A DNA stretch of 64,000 nucleotides from Segatella copri (GCF_019127135.1 NZ_JAHOEA010000004.1:1-64000); one strand, 5' to 3'. Positions 33,666 to 44,063 are shown, counted from the stretch's first letter. The notes: generated by a model from the sequence alone, not told the origin. Translations and numbers: made by a program.

Positions 33666-36047
33666 TTATCTTCTTCTGCCTCTTCCTTCATTTCTTCCTT
33701 GGTTTCCACGACCTTGATTTTCACGACCGCCGCGATTGTTTTTATCCCCGCTATTGTAGCGGTTCTTGCGGTTATGGTTGTCGTTGTCGAAATTAGGGTT
33801 GAAGCTCTTTTTCTTCTTATCCTTGAAGAAGCCCGCACCTTGCTCTTTCTGGCTGCGGAGTTCGGCTCTTGCCGCAGCTACCGCATCACGGATATTAGCG
33901 TTGGCGTTGTTGCTTCTGCCTTGAGAAATATTCTGAGCAGAGCCTTTCTGTGAATGATTGCCTCTTGAAGATTTTCCGTTTAACGGACGGCCTTCGTTCA
34001 GATATTTATCTTCATCATAACAGCCTACATTTCCAAAACCCTTTGGTGCAAAGCGGTCAGAAGCATTTCTGCCACGACCTCTTCCTGCCTTCGGCTCAGG
34101 TGCATTTCTGCCAGTTCCACGCTTGCCTTTGGCACCTTTTCCTACACCAGGATTATCGTAGGTAGAACCAATCGGCTTGTCGTCATAATGCGTCTTCTTG
34201 CCCTTGAAACTTCCACCCATGCTCTTCCTGTCGTAGAGCTTGTCGATGAGGTCGGCTCTGCCTATCCGGCGAAGTTCACTCTCTATGGCGCGGCGCTCTT
34301 CAGGCTTGTACCAGAAGAAGAACATGCGCTGGGCAAGCTTCTCTTTCTGGGTCTTGGCGCTGAAAACCGGCTCCAGGGTGTAAGGATCGTAACCCGTATA
34401 CCAGGTCTCGGTAGAAATGGTCATAGGAGTAGGGGTGAAATCCTGCACCTGTTCCAGATGGAAGTCCAGTCCCTTCGTGATGACGGCAAGTTCAGCCATG
34501 TCTTCTTCATGACAGCCCGGATGCGAACTGATGAAGTAAGGAATGATCTGCTGGTTAAGACCTTCTTCCTTATTAATCTTGTCGAAGATGCGCTTGAACT
34601 CGTAGAAGAGGTCGAACGATGGCTTGCGCATGAACTTCAAGACCTCCGGACTCGTATGTTCAGGAGCCACCTTCAGTCGGCCGCTCACGTGCTTGGTAAT
34701 CAGTTCGCGCGTGTATTCTCTAGCCGCCTGATTCACCTTTTCGTCCTTGCTCTTATGCAGCAGAAGGTCGTAACGCACACCACTACCAATGAAACTCTTC
34801 TTGATTCCCGGCAAAGCATCTACCGCATGATAAATCTCCAGAAGCTTACTGTGGTCGGTATTGAGATTCGGACAAATCTGAGGGTTTACACACGACGGGC
34901 GCTTGCACACTTCGCAGGCTTTCTGATTCTTGCCGTGCATTCCGTACATGTTGGCAGAAGGACCGCCCAAATCGCTCAGATAGCCCTTGAAATCAGGCAT
35001 CTGGATGATTTTCTTCACCTCCTTCAGAATGCTCTCCTTGCTGCGGCAAACCACGAATTTGCCCTGGTGGGCAGAGATGGTGCAGAAAGAACAGCCGCCG
35101 AAACAGCCACGATGAAGGTTCACGGAGAACTTGATCATCTCGTAGGCAGGAATAGTCTTGCCCTTGTATTTAGGATGAGGCAAACGCGTATAAGGCAGGT
35201 CGAAAGCCGCATCCAGTTCTGCGGTTGTCATCAGCGGGAAAGGCGGATTCACCACCACGTATTTGCCGTCAACTTCCTGAATCATGCGCTGAGCATGCAT
35301 CTTGTTGGCTTCTTCCTCCAGATGGCGCACGTTCTCAGCCTGTCCCTTCTTGTTGTGGAGACATTCTTCGTGACTGTGGAGGATGATGTCATCGTCTTTG
35401 AAACCGCCCGGAATCTCATTCTCCTTGCTGTAGAAAGCCACCTGCGGCATTTCGTGGATTTCGTTCAGCGTCTTGCCTTCTGCAAAGGCATTGGCAAGTT
35501 CTACGATAGAACGTTCGCCCATTCCGTAGAGAATGAGGTCGGCACCCGAATCGCAGAGAATGCACTTGCGGAGCTCGTCTTTCCAATAGTCGTAGTGGCT
35601 GATGCGACGCAACGACGCCTCAATACCGCCTAGTGCTACAGGTACGTCGGGAAAGAGTTTCTTCAGTATCTGTGTATAGACGATAGATGGATAGTCTGGG
35701 CGCATGTCGTGGCGGGAGTCGGGACTGAAAGCATCCTCGCTACGCATGCGGCGGTTTGCCGTGTAGCGGTTCACCATAGAGTCCATGGCACCCGGAGAAA
35801 CACCAAAGAAGAGGCGAGGGCGACCGAGTTTCTTGAAGTCTCGGAAATCGCCGTGCCAGTCGGGCTGTGGAACGATGGCTACCCGATAGCCGTTGGCCTC
35901 CAGTATTCGTCCGAGGATGGCAGGACCGAAGGATGGGTGGTCAACGTAAGCATCTCCTGAAAAGAGGATGACGTCAAGCTCGTCCCATCCGCGCAACTCG
36001 CATTCTTTCTTGGTGGTAGGTAAGAAATCTGTTAACTTATAATCCAT
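33666..36047 (-). CDS. YgiQ-family radical SAM protein
   Basis: 793 residues. The N-terminal B12-binding-like region starts FLPTTKKECELRGWDELDVILFSGDAYVDHPSFG, here given as the well-conserved YgiQ start. The radical SAM cluster is RGCFGGCSFCTIS (CxxxCxxC) at about 318-330. Residues 680-793 form a Gly/Arg/Asn/Lys-rich disordered tail, longer than in E. coli, which could bind RNA. Function in E. coli is unknown. It starts 10 nt after a small gene in the same direction. Confidence 0.9.
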   Translation of the reverse strand: MDYKLTDFLPTTKKECELRGWDELDVILFSGDAYVDHPSFGPAILGRILEANGYRVAIVPQPDWHGDFRDFKKLGRPRLFFGVSPGAMDSMVNRYTANRRMRSEDAFSPDSRHDMRPDYPSIVYTQILKKLFPDVPVALGGIEASLRRISHYDYWKDELRKCILCDSGADLILYGMGERSIVELANAFAEGKTLNEIHEMPQVAFYSKENEIPGGFKDDDIILHSHEECLHNKKGQAENVRHLEEEANKMHAQRMIQEVDGKYVVVNPPFPLMTTAELDAAFDLPYTRLPHPKYKGKTIPAYEMIKFSVNLHRGCFGGCSFCTISAHQGKFVVCRSKESILKEVKKIIQMPDFKGYLSDLGGPSANMYGMHGKNQKACEVCKRPSCVNPQICPNLNTDHSKLLEIYHAVDALPGIKKSFIGSGVRYDLLLHKSKDEKVNQAAREYTRELITKHVSGRLKVAPEHTSPEVLKFMRKPSFDLFYEFKRIFDKINKEEGLNQQIIPYFISSHPGCHEEDMAELAVITKGLDFHLEQVQDFTPTPMTISTETWYTGYDPYTLEPVFSAKTQKEKLAQRMFFFWYKPEERRAIESELRRIGRADLIDKLYDRKSMGGSFKGKKTHYDDKPIGSTYDNPGVGKGAKGKRGTGRNAPEPKAGRGRGRNASDRFAPKGFGNVGCYDEDKYLNEGRPLNGKSSRGNHSQKGSAQNISQGRSNNANANIRDAVAAARAELRSQKEQGAGFFKDKKKKSFNPNFDNDNHNRKNRYNSGDKNNRGGRENQGRGNQGRNEGRGRRR

Positions 36048-36057
36048 TCAATATTTT

Positions 36058-36399
36058 TTAATCATTTACTGCGTCTGGTTCTGCATCAGCTGCAGCCTCA
36101 GCCTGCTTCTTGTCTTTCCAGTCTACGTAGAGCAGAACGAGGTTGTGAAGACCGAGCGCCTTCATGTTCTGATTGTAGATGACGTCGAGACAGAGATCGA
36201 GCAACTCCTTGTCTTTGATGTCGCTGCTCTCGAGGAGTGAACGCACATTGAGTTTCAGCTTATCGAGCACTTCCTCGTCGATAATGCCTGTGCTGTCTAC
36301 GAGGTTGCGGAGTAACTGATACTTTTCGATTGTCTCTAAATGCTGGTCGCTCACTTCGATAGAACGAGTGCCAGACTGGTTGGCTTGAATCTTATACAT
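36058..36399 (-). CDS. Small hypothetical protein (113 aa)
   Basis: Not recognised. Helical, acidic C-terminus (AEAAADAEPDAVND), no signal peptide. Between the amidase-like gene and the YgiQ gene with short gaps (35 and 10 nt), so probably co-transcribed. Confidence 0.7.
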   Translation of the reverse strand: MYKIQANQSGTRSIEVSDQHLETIEKYQLLRNLVDSTGIIDEEVLDKLKLNVRSLLESSDIKDKELLDLCLDVIYNQNMKALGLHNLVLLYVDWKDKKQAEAAADAEPDAVND

Positions 36400-36434
36400 A
36401 AGCTTAAAATTTTTTTATCTGTTTTACTTTGAAT

Positions 36435-39122
36435 TTAATCTGTCAGAAATTTGAGAATGCCTAACAATACGCTTGTGCGGGTACTTTCGTCGATGATGCA
36501 TTCCAGCGGGAATCCCATGACGAAACTGCGGTAAGTAGTGCTCTTGTAGGCAACAGCCGCACTTGTTCCCGTATCGTATTGCATCGCCGTGAAGGCGTAA
36601 TTGCCAACCGGCTTCAATATTTCGGGATGGGTTGCCGCATAATGCTTGGCATTCAGCTCGTTATAATAGCTGAACTGCAGGCCTAAGCCCGTAACGTTAG
36701 GCGAAGTATAGACTATACTTTCACGTTCTGTTACGGTTGAATCTTCGGGATTGATGTCCCTGATGATGTCCGTAGAACCTGTAGGCTCGTAGCTGAGTTT
36801 CAGAATATCGCTCAGGAACGCCTGCTCCTCTTCTGTCTGCATGTCGCTTCCGGTGTAAGAACCGCTTATCAGGATTCTGCCGCCTTGGCTGGCGTACTGC
36901 CTGATGCGGTTCTGGAGCGCAGGTGTGAATGACTTGAAGAAGGCGTGAGTATAGCCGTCATGGCGCTCAAGACCGTTGATGAGGTCAACTGCCTGATAGT
37001 TTTTCATCTGAACCCTGCCGCTGGCGATGACTTCGCTCGAACAGCTTGAAATATTGTATTTTCCCGAAGCCGCAATACTTGTAGCGTGCGCCTGAACATA
37101 GTTGAAATCGTTGCCTGCTACAAACTTGCCAATCATTTCGTTGCCGCTGAAGCCGAGTCCGAAACTGGTTTCGTTACCCATTCTGCTTCTGTCGAATACC
37201 TGCTGCTTGCCGCTCCATCCCGCCGTCAGTCCGTAGCTTACGCCCGGATCCTGATTGAGGTCGAATCCCTGTTTTTCCCCATCGTCCACGACCTGCGGAG
37301 AGGCAAGGCGATGGAAATTGTTCACGATGAGCACAGACTTGCTGGCAGCAGGATTATAGAGTACAGAGAGGGTTTCGGTGGTGAAACTTTCTCCTCCCGC
37401 ATTAACCGCAGCCACCTTGAAATGATAAAGTTTGCCCGGTTCCAGCTGCATCTGGCAGCGGGTGGTGTTCACGATGGTTCCGTTGTCAAATCCGCCTTGT
37501 CCCTCAGCCTTATAGATAATGTAAGAAGTAGGGCGGGCGGATGGTTCCGTCTTGTCCAGCTGGGCGCTCCAGGAGAGCAGGGCAACACCTCCGTTCTGCG
37601 TAACGCTGAAGTTCTGCGGAGCCAGCGGCTGGACCACGTAGCGGGTTCCATGATTGCTGTTTACGAAGCGCAGGATAGTTTTGTAGATGGAGCGCGCGAT
37701 ATAGAATTTGCCGAGCGGATCCTGAGCAATTCTCATGTCGGGGAAACTCTGATGTGAAAGCATTTCGAGGATAGCCGACGGAACTTCCGGCAGACGGGTT
37801 TCAGAATAGTTTCTGTCCCATACATAGCGCTTGCCGAATTCGCCGAACTGAGCTGTCAGATCTGTAACAAGATTATCGCGCAAAGCCTTGGCGAAATCCT
37901 TGGATGTGAATCTGGAGATTCCGCTGTTCAGCATTCCGTCATTATAATCTGTGGTGCAGATGGCGAGGGCTCCGATGGTAGATTTTCCATCCTTATTATA
38001 ACCCGCATCACTATGAAGCGCCAGCGAGAGCTCTATAGGCACGTGCTTGCCCTTCCTGGCAGGCATGTAAACCGAACCGCCGCCCAGCCAGTTGGTCATC
38101 AGCGAACGGGCGTTGATGTCGTCGGCGTAATCATCTTCTCCCTTTCTGCCGCCGTAAACCTTGTAAGGAGCTCCTGCCCATTGGGCGTAGTATCTGGCTC
38201 CTTCCAGGCAACGGGGCAATCCGCTGGTGTAATCGCCACGCTCTATGTTTCCCATGCCTCCGCCAAAGCGGACAGCATCTGTGGTAACCACTCCGCGGCG
38301 AGAAGCCTTGTTGGTGCAGACCACGCGGTTGAACTCGTTGCAGCCCTTGTCGAAATCGAAGGTGCCCAGGTAAACCCAGGTGCCTCCACCCATACGCTGG
38401 TTAACGGAAAACTCTGTAGCTTCGCCCTTGTGATAAACGATGTATCTTGCATCGCTCACGCTCTTGGGGAGCGACTGGTAGCTTACGTAGACTGCGTATT
38501 TGCCGGCTTCCTTGAAACGCGGCTGGTAGCTAACCTGGCTGGTCTTCTTGCGCTTGGTAGCCTTAGCTTTTCTCACGGTTCCCATGAGGAAAGGATTTTC
38601 CCCATCCTTCAGTCGGGGGCGGTTGGCAAAACCGGGTGAATCGCAGTTTTTCCATTTTTTGCTCGCCTCCTTTTCGAAATAATAAACCGACTTGACAGCA
38701 TCATCATTATCGATGACGATTTCGTTCGTCTGCCAGTCTCTTTCGCGGGGTGTGAAGACGATGGCTCCCGCATTCTGAAGCATTGGGATGAGGTAGGGCA
38801 CTACGATGGTTTGAGTGAAGAGATCTTCGTTGGTGCAAAACAGGTTAGGTCGCTGCCATTTCCATACATCTCTGTCAGCATAATAATACCGTCCGTGCGA
38901 GGCCCATAGCGAAAGGTGCCTGTTCTGAAGTCCCGCCGTAACGAAATAAGGGCGTGAAACATTGAACACCCATGGGTCTCCATCATAATCGATGCCTTGC
39001 CATGCGCCGCTGTTCGCCTCGTCGTAGGTAGGAAAAAACGATTTGCCATTAGCCTGAAGCGGAGCTCCAGCGGCTAACAGCAAACTGCTTATCAAACAAT
39101 ATGTTATGTTTTGGTGTTTCAC
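36435..39122 (-). CDS. Secreted amidase-like protein with Golvesin/FnIII domains
   Basis: 895 residues with a signal peptide (to about 25). Residues 170-290 resemble a Golvesin/xanthan-lyase carbohydrate-binding domain (EAGKYAVYVSYQSL...GTFDFDKG). Residues 330-500 look like an Amidase_3 catalytic domain: LALHSDAGYN for the zinc/His region and AILEMLSHQSFPDM for the catalytic Glu region. An FnIII domain (about 510-600) and a C-terminal domain beginning SVLIVNNFHRL follow. Probably acts on peptidoglycan or a related glycan outside the inner membrane. Often annotated as xanthan lyase in Bacteroidetes, which is likely misleading. Confidence 0.75.
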   Translation of the reverse strand: MKHQNITYCLISSLLLAAGAPLQANGKSFFPTYDEANSGAWQGIDYDGDPWVFNVSRPYFVTAGLQNRHLSLWASHGRYYYADRDVWKWQRPNLFCTNEDLFTQTIVVPYLIPMLQNAGAIVFTPRERDWQTNEIVIDNDDAVKSVYYFEKEASKKWKNCDSPGFANRPRLKDGENPFLMGTVRKAKATKRKKTSQVSYQPRFKEAGKYAVYVSYQSLPKSVSDARYIVYHKGEATEFSVNQRMGGGTWVYLGTFDFDKGCNEFNRVVCTNKASRRGVVTTDAVRFGGGMGNIERGDYTSGLPRCLEGARYYAQWAGAPYKVYGGRKGEDDYADDINARSLMTNWLGGGSVYMPARKGKHVPIELSLALHSDAGYNKDGKSTIGALAICTTDYNDGMLNSGISRFTSKDFAKALRDNLVTDLTAQFGEFGKRYVWDRNYSETRLPEVPSAILEMLSHQSFPDMRIAQDPLGKFYIARSIYKTILRFVNSNHGTRYVVQPLAPQNFSVTQNGGVALLSWSAQLDKTEPSARPTSYIIYKAEGQGGFDNGTIVNTTRCQMQLEPGKLYHFKVAAVNAGGESFTTETLSVLYNPAASKSVLIVNNFHRLASPQVVDDGEKQGFDLNQDPGVSYGLTAGWSGKQQVFDRSRMGNETSFGLGFSGNEMIGKFVAGNDFNYVQAHATSIAASGKYNISSCSSEVIASGRVQMKNYQAVDLINGLERHDGYTHAFFKSFTPALQNRIRQYASQGGRILISGSYTGSDMQTEEEQAFLSDILKLSYEPTGSTDIIRDINPEDSTVTERESIVYTSPNVTGLGLQFSYYNELNAKHYAATHPEILKPVGNYAFTAMQYDTGTSAAVAYKSTTYRSFVMGFPLECIIDESTRTSVLLGILKFLTD

Positions 39123-39148
39123 TTTACGAATACTCCTTCTTAAATAGA

Positions 39149-39180
39149 TGATTAAACCGTTATCAGCTAACGTTTAATCA
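39149..39180. terminator. Hairpin at end of acyltransferase gene
   Basis: TGATTAAACCGTTA (39149-39162) pairs with TAACGTTTAATCA (39168-39180) with one bulged C; it includes the acyltransferase stop codon. Leftward reading-through to the amidase-like gene may be reduced. Confidence 0.5.
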
Positions 39181-39731
39181 ATATTTCCAATCGTGAACTT
39201 CTCCGGTTTCTTTCCTTTGAAATCCTTGAAGTACAACTTGATTTCACGCATGTCTTTGTCAACATCTCCTGATGGGATAATCTGCTTGGTGCATTGGATG
39301 ACCTTTTTCTGGTAGTCAAGCCCATAGAGATGGATAGGCAGATGCGCCTTGAGGGCGATGAAATAGAATCCCTTTTTCCATTCCGGGTTGAGCGAGCGGG
39401 TACCTTCGGGCGTAATGCACAGTCCGAACGACTTCCGTTTATCCGCTTCAGCAGCCAGATTATCCGTCATGCTAGTATGTTTGCTTCTCCACACAGGAAT
39501 ACCTCCCATCTTTCTGAAGATAGGACCTAGTGGCCAGAAGAACCATTCCTTTTTCATGAGGAAATTACATTTGATTCCCTCAGCATGGGCAAAGAGCTGG
39601 CCCAGGATCAAATCCCAGTTGCTTGTGTGCGGAGCCATGCAGATGATATACTTTTCAGGAAGTTCCTGGGTGATGATTTTCTTATAGCCCAAGCGCTTAT
39701 ACAATATCCATTGACAAATTCCTTTTACCAT
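39174..39731 (-). CDS. 1-acyl-glycerol-phosphate acyltransferase-like protein
   Basis: 185 residues of the PlsC superfamily. HTSNWD (about 34-39) is the HxxxxD catalytic motif and TPEGTRS the second motif. Short form common in Bacteroidetes next to unrelated genes. Acceptor and acyl donor unknown; a membrane-attached role in phospholipid or ornithine-lipid synthesis is likely. Confidence 0.87.
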   Translation of the reverse strand: MVKGICQWILYKRLGYKKIITQELPEKYIICMAPHTSNWDLILGQLFAHAEGIKCNFLMKKEWFFWPLGPIFRKMGGIPVWRSKHTSMTDNLAAEADKRKSFGLCITPEGTRSLNPEWKKGFYFIALKAHLPIHLYGLDYQKKVIQCTKQIIPSGDVDKDMREIKLYFKDFKGKKPEKFTIGNID

Positions 39732-39773
39732 ATATATAAATAGGTGTATTTTCTGATTCTGATGATAATAGGA

Positions 39774-40046
39774 TTATGCCAAGTTTGAAATCTGGTCGAT
39801 GATTTCGCTCATCTGCTTGTTGAAGTCGCTTATGAGCTTTTTATAATATTCACCCTTCGTGATTCCAGGTTCCGGATGAGACACGCGGCTGATGTAATCG
39901 CCGTTGATCATGACGATAGCTGAAAGAATGCCATCCACATCTTCCTGTGTTGGCTTACCATTATACAAAGATGCAGCTACTGTTTCGGCGAAAAGTTCGC
40001 TTGTAATGTAGTTGATCGTGCGCTTTAAATCTCTTTTATTAGCCAT
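39774..40046 (-). CDS. Small hypothetical protein (90 aa)
   Basis: Not recognised. 90 helical residues, no export signal, MANKRDLKRTINYITSEL start. First gene of the leftward cluster; a minus-strand TATCTTTG lies at 40088-40095, 41 nt upstream. Confidence 0.75.
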   Translation of the reverse strand: MANKRDLKRTINYITSELFAETVAASLYNGKPTQEDVDGILSAIVMINGDYISRVSHPEPGITKGEYYKKLISDFNKQMSEIIDQISNLA

Positions 40047-40087
40047 AATTCTTTTCTCCTAATTAATGATTAATTAAAAATATCGCT

Positions 40088-40095
40088 CAAAGATA
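40088..40095 (-). promoter_or_regulatory. Promoter -7 element of leftward cluster
   Basis: TATCTTTG on the minus strand, 41 nt before the 90-aa gene. Confidence 0.5.
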
Positions 40096-40189
40096 ATCAT
40101 TTTCTTTGAAATAACATCATTTTTTGGGAAAAAATGTATCTATTAACGCATTTTTAGCATTTTTCTTTCCGTATTTCGCAGAAAAGAGT

Positions 40190-40197
40190 TATTTTTG
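40190..40197 (+). promoter_or_regulatory. Promoter -7 element of PPi-PFK gene
   Basis: TATTTTTG, 43 nt before the start at 40241. Confidence 0.55.
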
Positions 40198-40240
40198 CAG
40201 ATGTTTTTGAAGTTTCAACTAATTAAAATAAAAACGAATT

Positions 40241-41890
40241 ATGGAAAAAAGTGCATTGCAGATTGCAAGAGCTGCTTATCAGCCAAAATTGCCTAAGGCT
40301 CTCCAGGGCCCAGTAAAGGCAGTTGAAGGTGCAGCAACACAGTCAGTAGGTAATCAGGATGAAATCAAGGCGTTGTTCCCTAACACTTATGGAATGCCTG
40401 TTATTACATTCGAGGCAGGTGAGGCTAAGGAACTTCCTGCTTTCAACGTAGGTGTTATCCTCTCAGGTGGTCAGGCTCCTGGTGGTCACAACGTGATTTC
40501 TGGTCTCTTCGACGGTGTGAAGTCTCTTAACCCAGCTAACAAGCTCTATGGTTTCATCCTCGGTCCTGGTGGTCTTGTTGACCATAAGTACATGGAGATT
40601 ACTTCTGAACTCATGGACGAATACCGCAACACAGGTGGTTTCGATATCATCGGTTCTGGCCGTACCAAGCTTGAGAAGGAAGACCAGTTTGAGAAGGGTA
40701 TTGAGATTCTTCGTGAACTCGGCATTAAGGCACTTGTCATCATCGGTGGTGACGACTCAAATACCAACGCTTGCGTTCTCGCAGAATACTATGCTGCTAA
40801 GAAGTATGGCGTACAGGTAATCGGTTGCCCTAAGACTATCGACGGCGACTTGAAGAACGAGCAGATTGAGACTTCTTTCGGTTTCGATACAGCCTGCAAG
40901 ACATATTCTGAGCTCATCGGTAACATCGAGCGCGACTGTAACTCAGCACGTAAGTACTGGCACTTCATCAAGTTGATGGGTCGTTCAGCATCTCACATCG
41001 CTCTTGAGTGCGCTCTCCAGACTCAGCCAAACATCTGCTTGATTTCTGAGGAGGTAGAGGCTAAGGAAATGTCACTCGATGATGTTGTTACTTATATTGC
41101 AACTGCAGTAGCTAACCGTGCTGCTGAGGGCAACAACTTCGGTACTGTTCTCATTCCAGAGGGCCTGATCGAGTTTATCCCAGCTATCAAGAAGCTCATC
41201 GCAGAATTGAACGAGGTTCTTACAGACCCTGCAACAGGCGAGAGCCGTGAGTTTGCAAGTGCTGAGGAGCAGATTGCATTCGTTAAGGGTGCCATCGCTA
41301 AGGACAACCTCGCTGTATTGGAGTCTTTGCCAGCAGACGTAGCTCGCCAGCTTTGCCTCGACCGCGACCCTCACGGAAACGTACAGGTTTCTCTCATCGA
41401 GACAGAGAAGTTGCTTTCTCGCATGGTAGCTGAGAAGTTGGCTGCATGGAAGAAGGAAGGCAAGTTCGTTGGTAAGTTCTCTGCACAGCACCACTTCTTC
41501 GGTTACGAGGGACGTTGCGCAGCTCCTTCTAACTACGATGCTGACTACTGCTACTCACTCGGTTTCAACGCTTCACGCCTCATCGCTAACGGCAAGACCG
41601 GTTACATGTCAATCATCAAGAACACAACAGCTCCTGCAGCAGAGTGGATTGCAGGTGGTGTGCCAATCACTATGATGATGAACATCGAGCGTCGTAATGG
41701 TGCTAACAAGCCTGTTATCCGCAAGGCTCTCGTTGAGCTGGATGGCGCTCCATTCAAGTTCTTCGCTTCTAAGCGCGATGAGTGGGCTAAGGAAACAGCT
41801 TACGTTTATCCAGGTCCTATCCAGTACTGGGGTCCTTCTGAGGTTTGCGACCAGACCACAAAGACTCTCCAGTTGGAGCAGGCTAAGTAA
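40241..41890 (+). CDS. pfp: Diphosphate-fructose-6-phosphate 1-phosphotransferase
   Basis: Reversible PPi-dependent phosphorylation of fructose-6-phosphate in glycolysis. 549 residues, the long PFK form. GGDDSN at 169-174 carries the Asp that marks PPi rather than ATP use, and [10 protein letters not shown] at 197-206 is the catalytic loop. Codon use is strongly biased, as for highly expressed genes. Confidence 0.96.
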   Translation: MEKSALQIARAAYQPKLPKALQGPVKAVEGAATQSVGNQDEIKALFPNTYGMPVITFEAGEAKELPAFNVGVILSGGQAPGGHNVISGLFDGVKSLNPANKLYGFILGPGGLVDHKYMEITSELMDEYRNTGGFDIIGSGRTKLEKEDQFEKGIEILRELGIKALVIIGGDDSNTNACVLAEYYAAKKYGVQVIGCPKTIDGDLKNEQIETSFGFDTACKTYSELIGNIERDCNSARKYWHFIKLMGRSASHIALECALQTQPNICLISEEVEAKEMSLDDVVTYIATAVANRAAEGNNFGTVLIPEGLIEFIPAIKKLIAELNEVLTDPATGESREFASAEEQIAFVKGAIAKDNLAVLESLPADVARQLCLDRDPHGNVQVSLIETEKLLSRMVAEKLAAWKKEGKFVGKFSAQHHFFGYEGRCAAPSNYDADYCYSLGFNASRLIANGKTGYMSIIKNTTAPAAEWIAGGVPITMMMNIERRNGANKPVIRKALVELDGAPFKFFASKRDEWAKETAYVYPGPIQYWGPSEVCDQTTKTLQLEQAK

Positions 41891-41914
41891 AAAATAGAAT
41901 AAATATTTTTTTAT

Positions 41915-42808
41915 ATGTCAACAAGACGAACGGCTTCTTCACAGAAAAAGAGTGCCATGGCGAGAAAGAAAACTCCTCGGCGTGGCGGCTCCCGTGGTAG
42001 AAGGCGTTCGTCTTCTTTTTTGCAACGCTATCCCCGTTGGGCGTGGTGGATAGGCGGAACGGCGGTTATCGTGCTCTATGTCTTTCTGTTCTATCATTTC
42101 TTTGTGGGTCCAACTGGTTTCCGCTGGCGTGCGCTTTATGGCGATGCTGAATATCCCGAAGGTTACGAGATTCATGGAATCGATATTTCCCATTATCAGG
42201 GCAAGATAGACTGGGAGCAGCTCAAGAATGCGATGATCAAGGGGTGTCCTGTGCGTTTCGTCATTATCAAGAGTACGGAAGGTTCTTCACGGCTCGATGA
42301 AAATTTCCGCGAGAACTTTAATCAGGCTCGCGATTTCGGCTTCATCCGGGGTGTTTATCATTTCTGGAGCAATAAGTCGACAGCCCGCGAACAGGCTTAT
42401 TATTTCCTAGACCAGGTGCATCTTACGGATGGCGATTTGCCTCCGGTTCTGGATATAGAACATAAGCCGGCAGATAAGAGTGTGGAGGATTTCCAGCGTG
42501 ATGTGCTTACCTGGCTGCATATTGTAGAGGATAAGTATCATGCTAAACCTATCATCTACACCTATTATAAATTCAAGGAGCAATATCTGAGTGCGCCTGT
42601 CTTTGATGATTATCCTTACTGGATTGCCCACTATTATGTTGACAAGGTTCAGTATAAGGGTAAATGGAAGTTCTGGCAGCATACGGATGTGGGCAAGTTG
42701 CCGGGCATTAAAGGCTACGTAGATTTCAATATTTACAACGGCAGTTATTATGAGCTCAAGCAGCTCTGTATAGGAAGTAATAATAATGAAAAGAAATTCA
42801 TGGAATAA
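41915..42808 (+). CDS. Membrane-anchored GH25 lysozyme-like muramidase
   Basis: 297 residues: a very basic cytoplasmic N-terminus (1-40, Arg/Lys/Ser-rich), one membrane anchor (about 44-63), then a GH25 domain starting HGIDISHYQGKIDW (Asp90), with LPPVLDIE (Asp180, Glu182) as the catalytic pair. Likely cleaves peptidoglycan in the periplasm. ATG at 41957 is an alternative start. Ends in a terminator hairpin. Confidence 0.9.
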   Translation: MSTRRTASSQKKSAMARKKTPRRGGSRGRRRSSSFLQRYPRWAWWIGGTAVIVLYVFLFYHFFVGPTGFRWRALYGDAEYPEGYEIHGIDISHYQGKIDWEQLKNAMIKGCPVRFVIIKSTEGSSRLDENFRENFNQARDFGFIRGVYHFWSNKSTAREQAYYFLDQVHLTDGDLPPVLDIEHKPADKSVEDFQRDVLTWLHIVEDKYHAKPIIYTYYKFKEQYLSAPVFDDYPYWIAHYYVDKVQYKGKWKFWQHTDVGKLPGIKGYVDFNIYNGSYYELKQLCIGSNNNEKKFME

Positions 42809-42849
42809 AGGTTGGACTTTTGGCAATTTGCGAAAGTTCAACCTTTATT
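42804..42849 (+). terminator. Terminator after GH25 gene
   Basis: A 17-bp stem, 42804-42820 with 42833-42849, one G-T pair. It overlaps the stop codon. The right arm contains TTGCGAAAGTTC, the same core as the terminal repeat at 45320-45333. Confidence 0.75.
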
Positions 42850-42918
42850 CGTATGTTTTTTATCTGATATTTCTGATTTTTTTTTCGTATTGAATCTTTT
42901 TGAATCAGAAAAGAATCT

Positions 42919-43791
42919 TTATGAACCTAAAACAAGGCAGGCCCAATTGTTGTCAATCTGTCTGTTTATTTCATGCATTCCCAGTTCTTCTGCTTTCTCC
43001 AGGAGTACAGGAATGTCTTCTTCGTAGAAGCCGCTCAGAACCAGAGTTCCGCTGATGTTCATCACGCTACGGAAAGCACGCATGTCGTTGAGCAGAATGT
43101 TGCGGTTGATGTTGGCAAGAACCAGGTCGAAAACGCCGCTGATGTGGTTGATTACCTGACTGTTGCCAAAGAGTACTTCCATGTTTGTTACGCCGTTCAG
43201 CACGGCATTATGCTTGGCATTTTCCACGCTCCACTCGTCTATATCGTAGCCTACCACGTCTTTAGCGCCCAGTTTGGAGCAGGTGAGGGCAAGTATTCCC
43301 GTACCCGTTCCGCAATCCAGGATGCGCTTGGTTCTGATAGGCATTTTGAGCAGCTGTGAAATAATCATGCGTGTGGTTTCGTGGTTTCCGGTTCCGAACG
43401 CCAGTTTCGCCTCAATACCTATTTCAATCATGTTGGGTCTGTTGCTCGTATCGGGATAGAGTTCGGGATGTTTCGCATCGTAAATCACCACCTGATTGTC
43501 CACATAAATTGGTTCGAATCCCTGTTCTTCCCATTCCTGGTTCCAGTCCTTATCTTCTGCATCTTTCACCTCGTAGGTAATTTTCGTATCCTCGATAGGG
43601 AAATCAGCAATATAGGCATCCAGCACCTCCTTGTCGAAGAGGTCTTTCTGCACATACGCTTCCAGTCCGGTTTCTGTTTCCTCAAAAGATTCGAATCCGG
43701 CTTCGGCTGCACCATCAGCAAGCAGATCCTGACAGGCCTGCATCAAGTCGGCAGTCGTTTCAATAGTGAATGTTGCTACTAAATATTTCAT
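42919..43791 (-). CDS. prmA: Ribosomal protein L11 methyltransferase
   Basis: SAM-dependent methylation of L11. 290 residues with an N-terminal substrate domain and the SAM-binding loop LDCGTGTGILALTCSKLGA, then GYDIDEWSVENAKHN and VLANINRNILL (the NxN/NPP-like catalytic motif of the family). Normal length. A minus-strand TAATTTTG lies at 43868-43875. Confidence 0.93.
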   Translation of the reverse strand: MKYLVATFTIETTADLMQACQDLLADGAAEAGFESFEETETGLEAYVQKDLFDKEVLDAYIADFPIEDTKITYEVKDAEDKDWNQEWEEQGFEPIYVDNQVVIYDAKHPELYPDTSNRPNMIEIGIEAKLAFGTGNHETTRMIISQLLKMPIRTKRILDCGTGTGILALTCSKLGAKDVVGYDIDEWSVENAKHNAVLNGVTNMEVLFGNSQVINHISGVFDLVLANINRNILLNDMRAFRSVMNISGTLVLSGFYEEDIPVLLEKAEELGMHEINRQIDNNWACLVLGS

Positions 43792-43867
43792 ATTTAATTT
43801 GTATTAATTTCTTGTCTAAAAACGCCTTCGAATGTTCAAAAAAGCTAGATTTGTTTTAAATCTTCTG

Positions 43868-43875
43868 CAAAATTA
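43868..43875 (-). promoter_or_regulatory. Promoter -7 element of prmA
   Basis: TAATTTTG on the minus strand, 77 nt before prmA. Confidence 0.45.
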
Positions 43876-43918
43876 TAAAAAAATAGGGGAAAACCTACAA
43901 TAATTTAGGGAAATTCTG

Positions 43919-43926
43919 TATTTTTG
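43919..43926 (+). promoter_or_regulatory. Promoter -7 element of Tyr/Trp/Gly-rich gene
   Basis: TATTTTTG, leaving an untranslated leader of about 130 nt before 44064 that contains the short inverted words ATCAGAAAA (43969-43977) and TTTTCTGAT (43996-44004). Confidence 0.5.
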
Positions 43927-44063
43927 CATAAAGATAAGCAATATTTTTGCATCTGGATTATTATATCATCAGAAAAGGACTCTTTCTGGAGTATTTTTTC
44001 TGATGGTTTATGATGGTCTGGAAAGAGAAAAAATGGAGAAAAAATAAATAGGAGAACAGAAAT

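Noticed and set aside
34188..35633. 481-residue frame opposite the YgiQ gene
   Set aside because: Antisense shadow of a well-supported gene with all radical SAM motifs on the other strand.
43511..43523. tRNA-like T-arm sequence GGTTCGAATCCCT
   Set aside because: It lies inside prmA (coding for GFEP on the other strand) and has no matching acceptor, D or anticodon arms.
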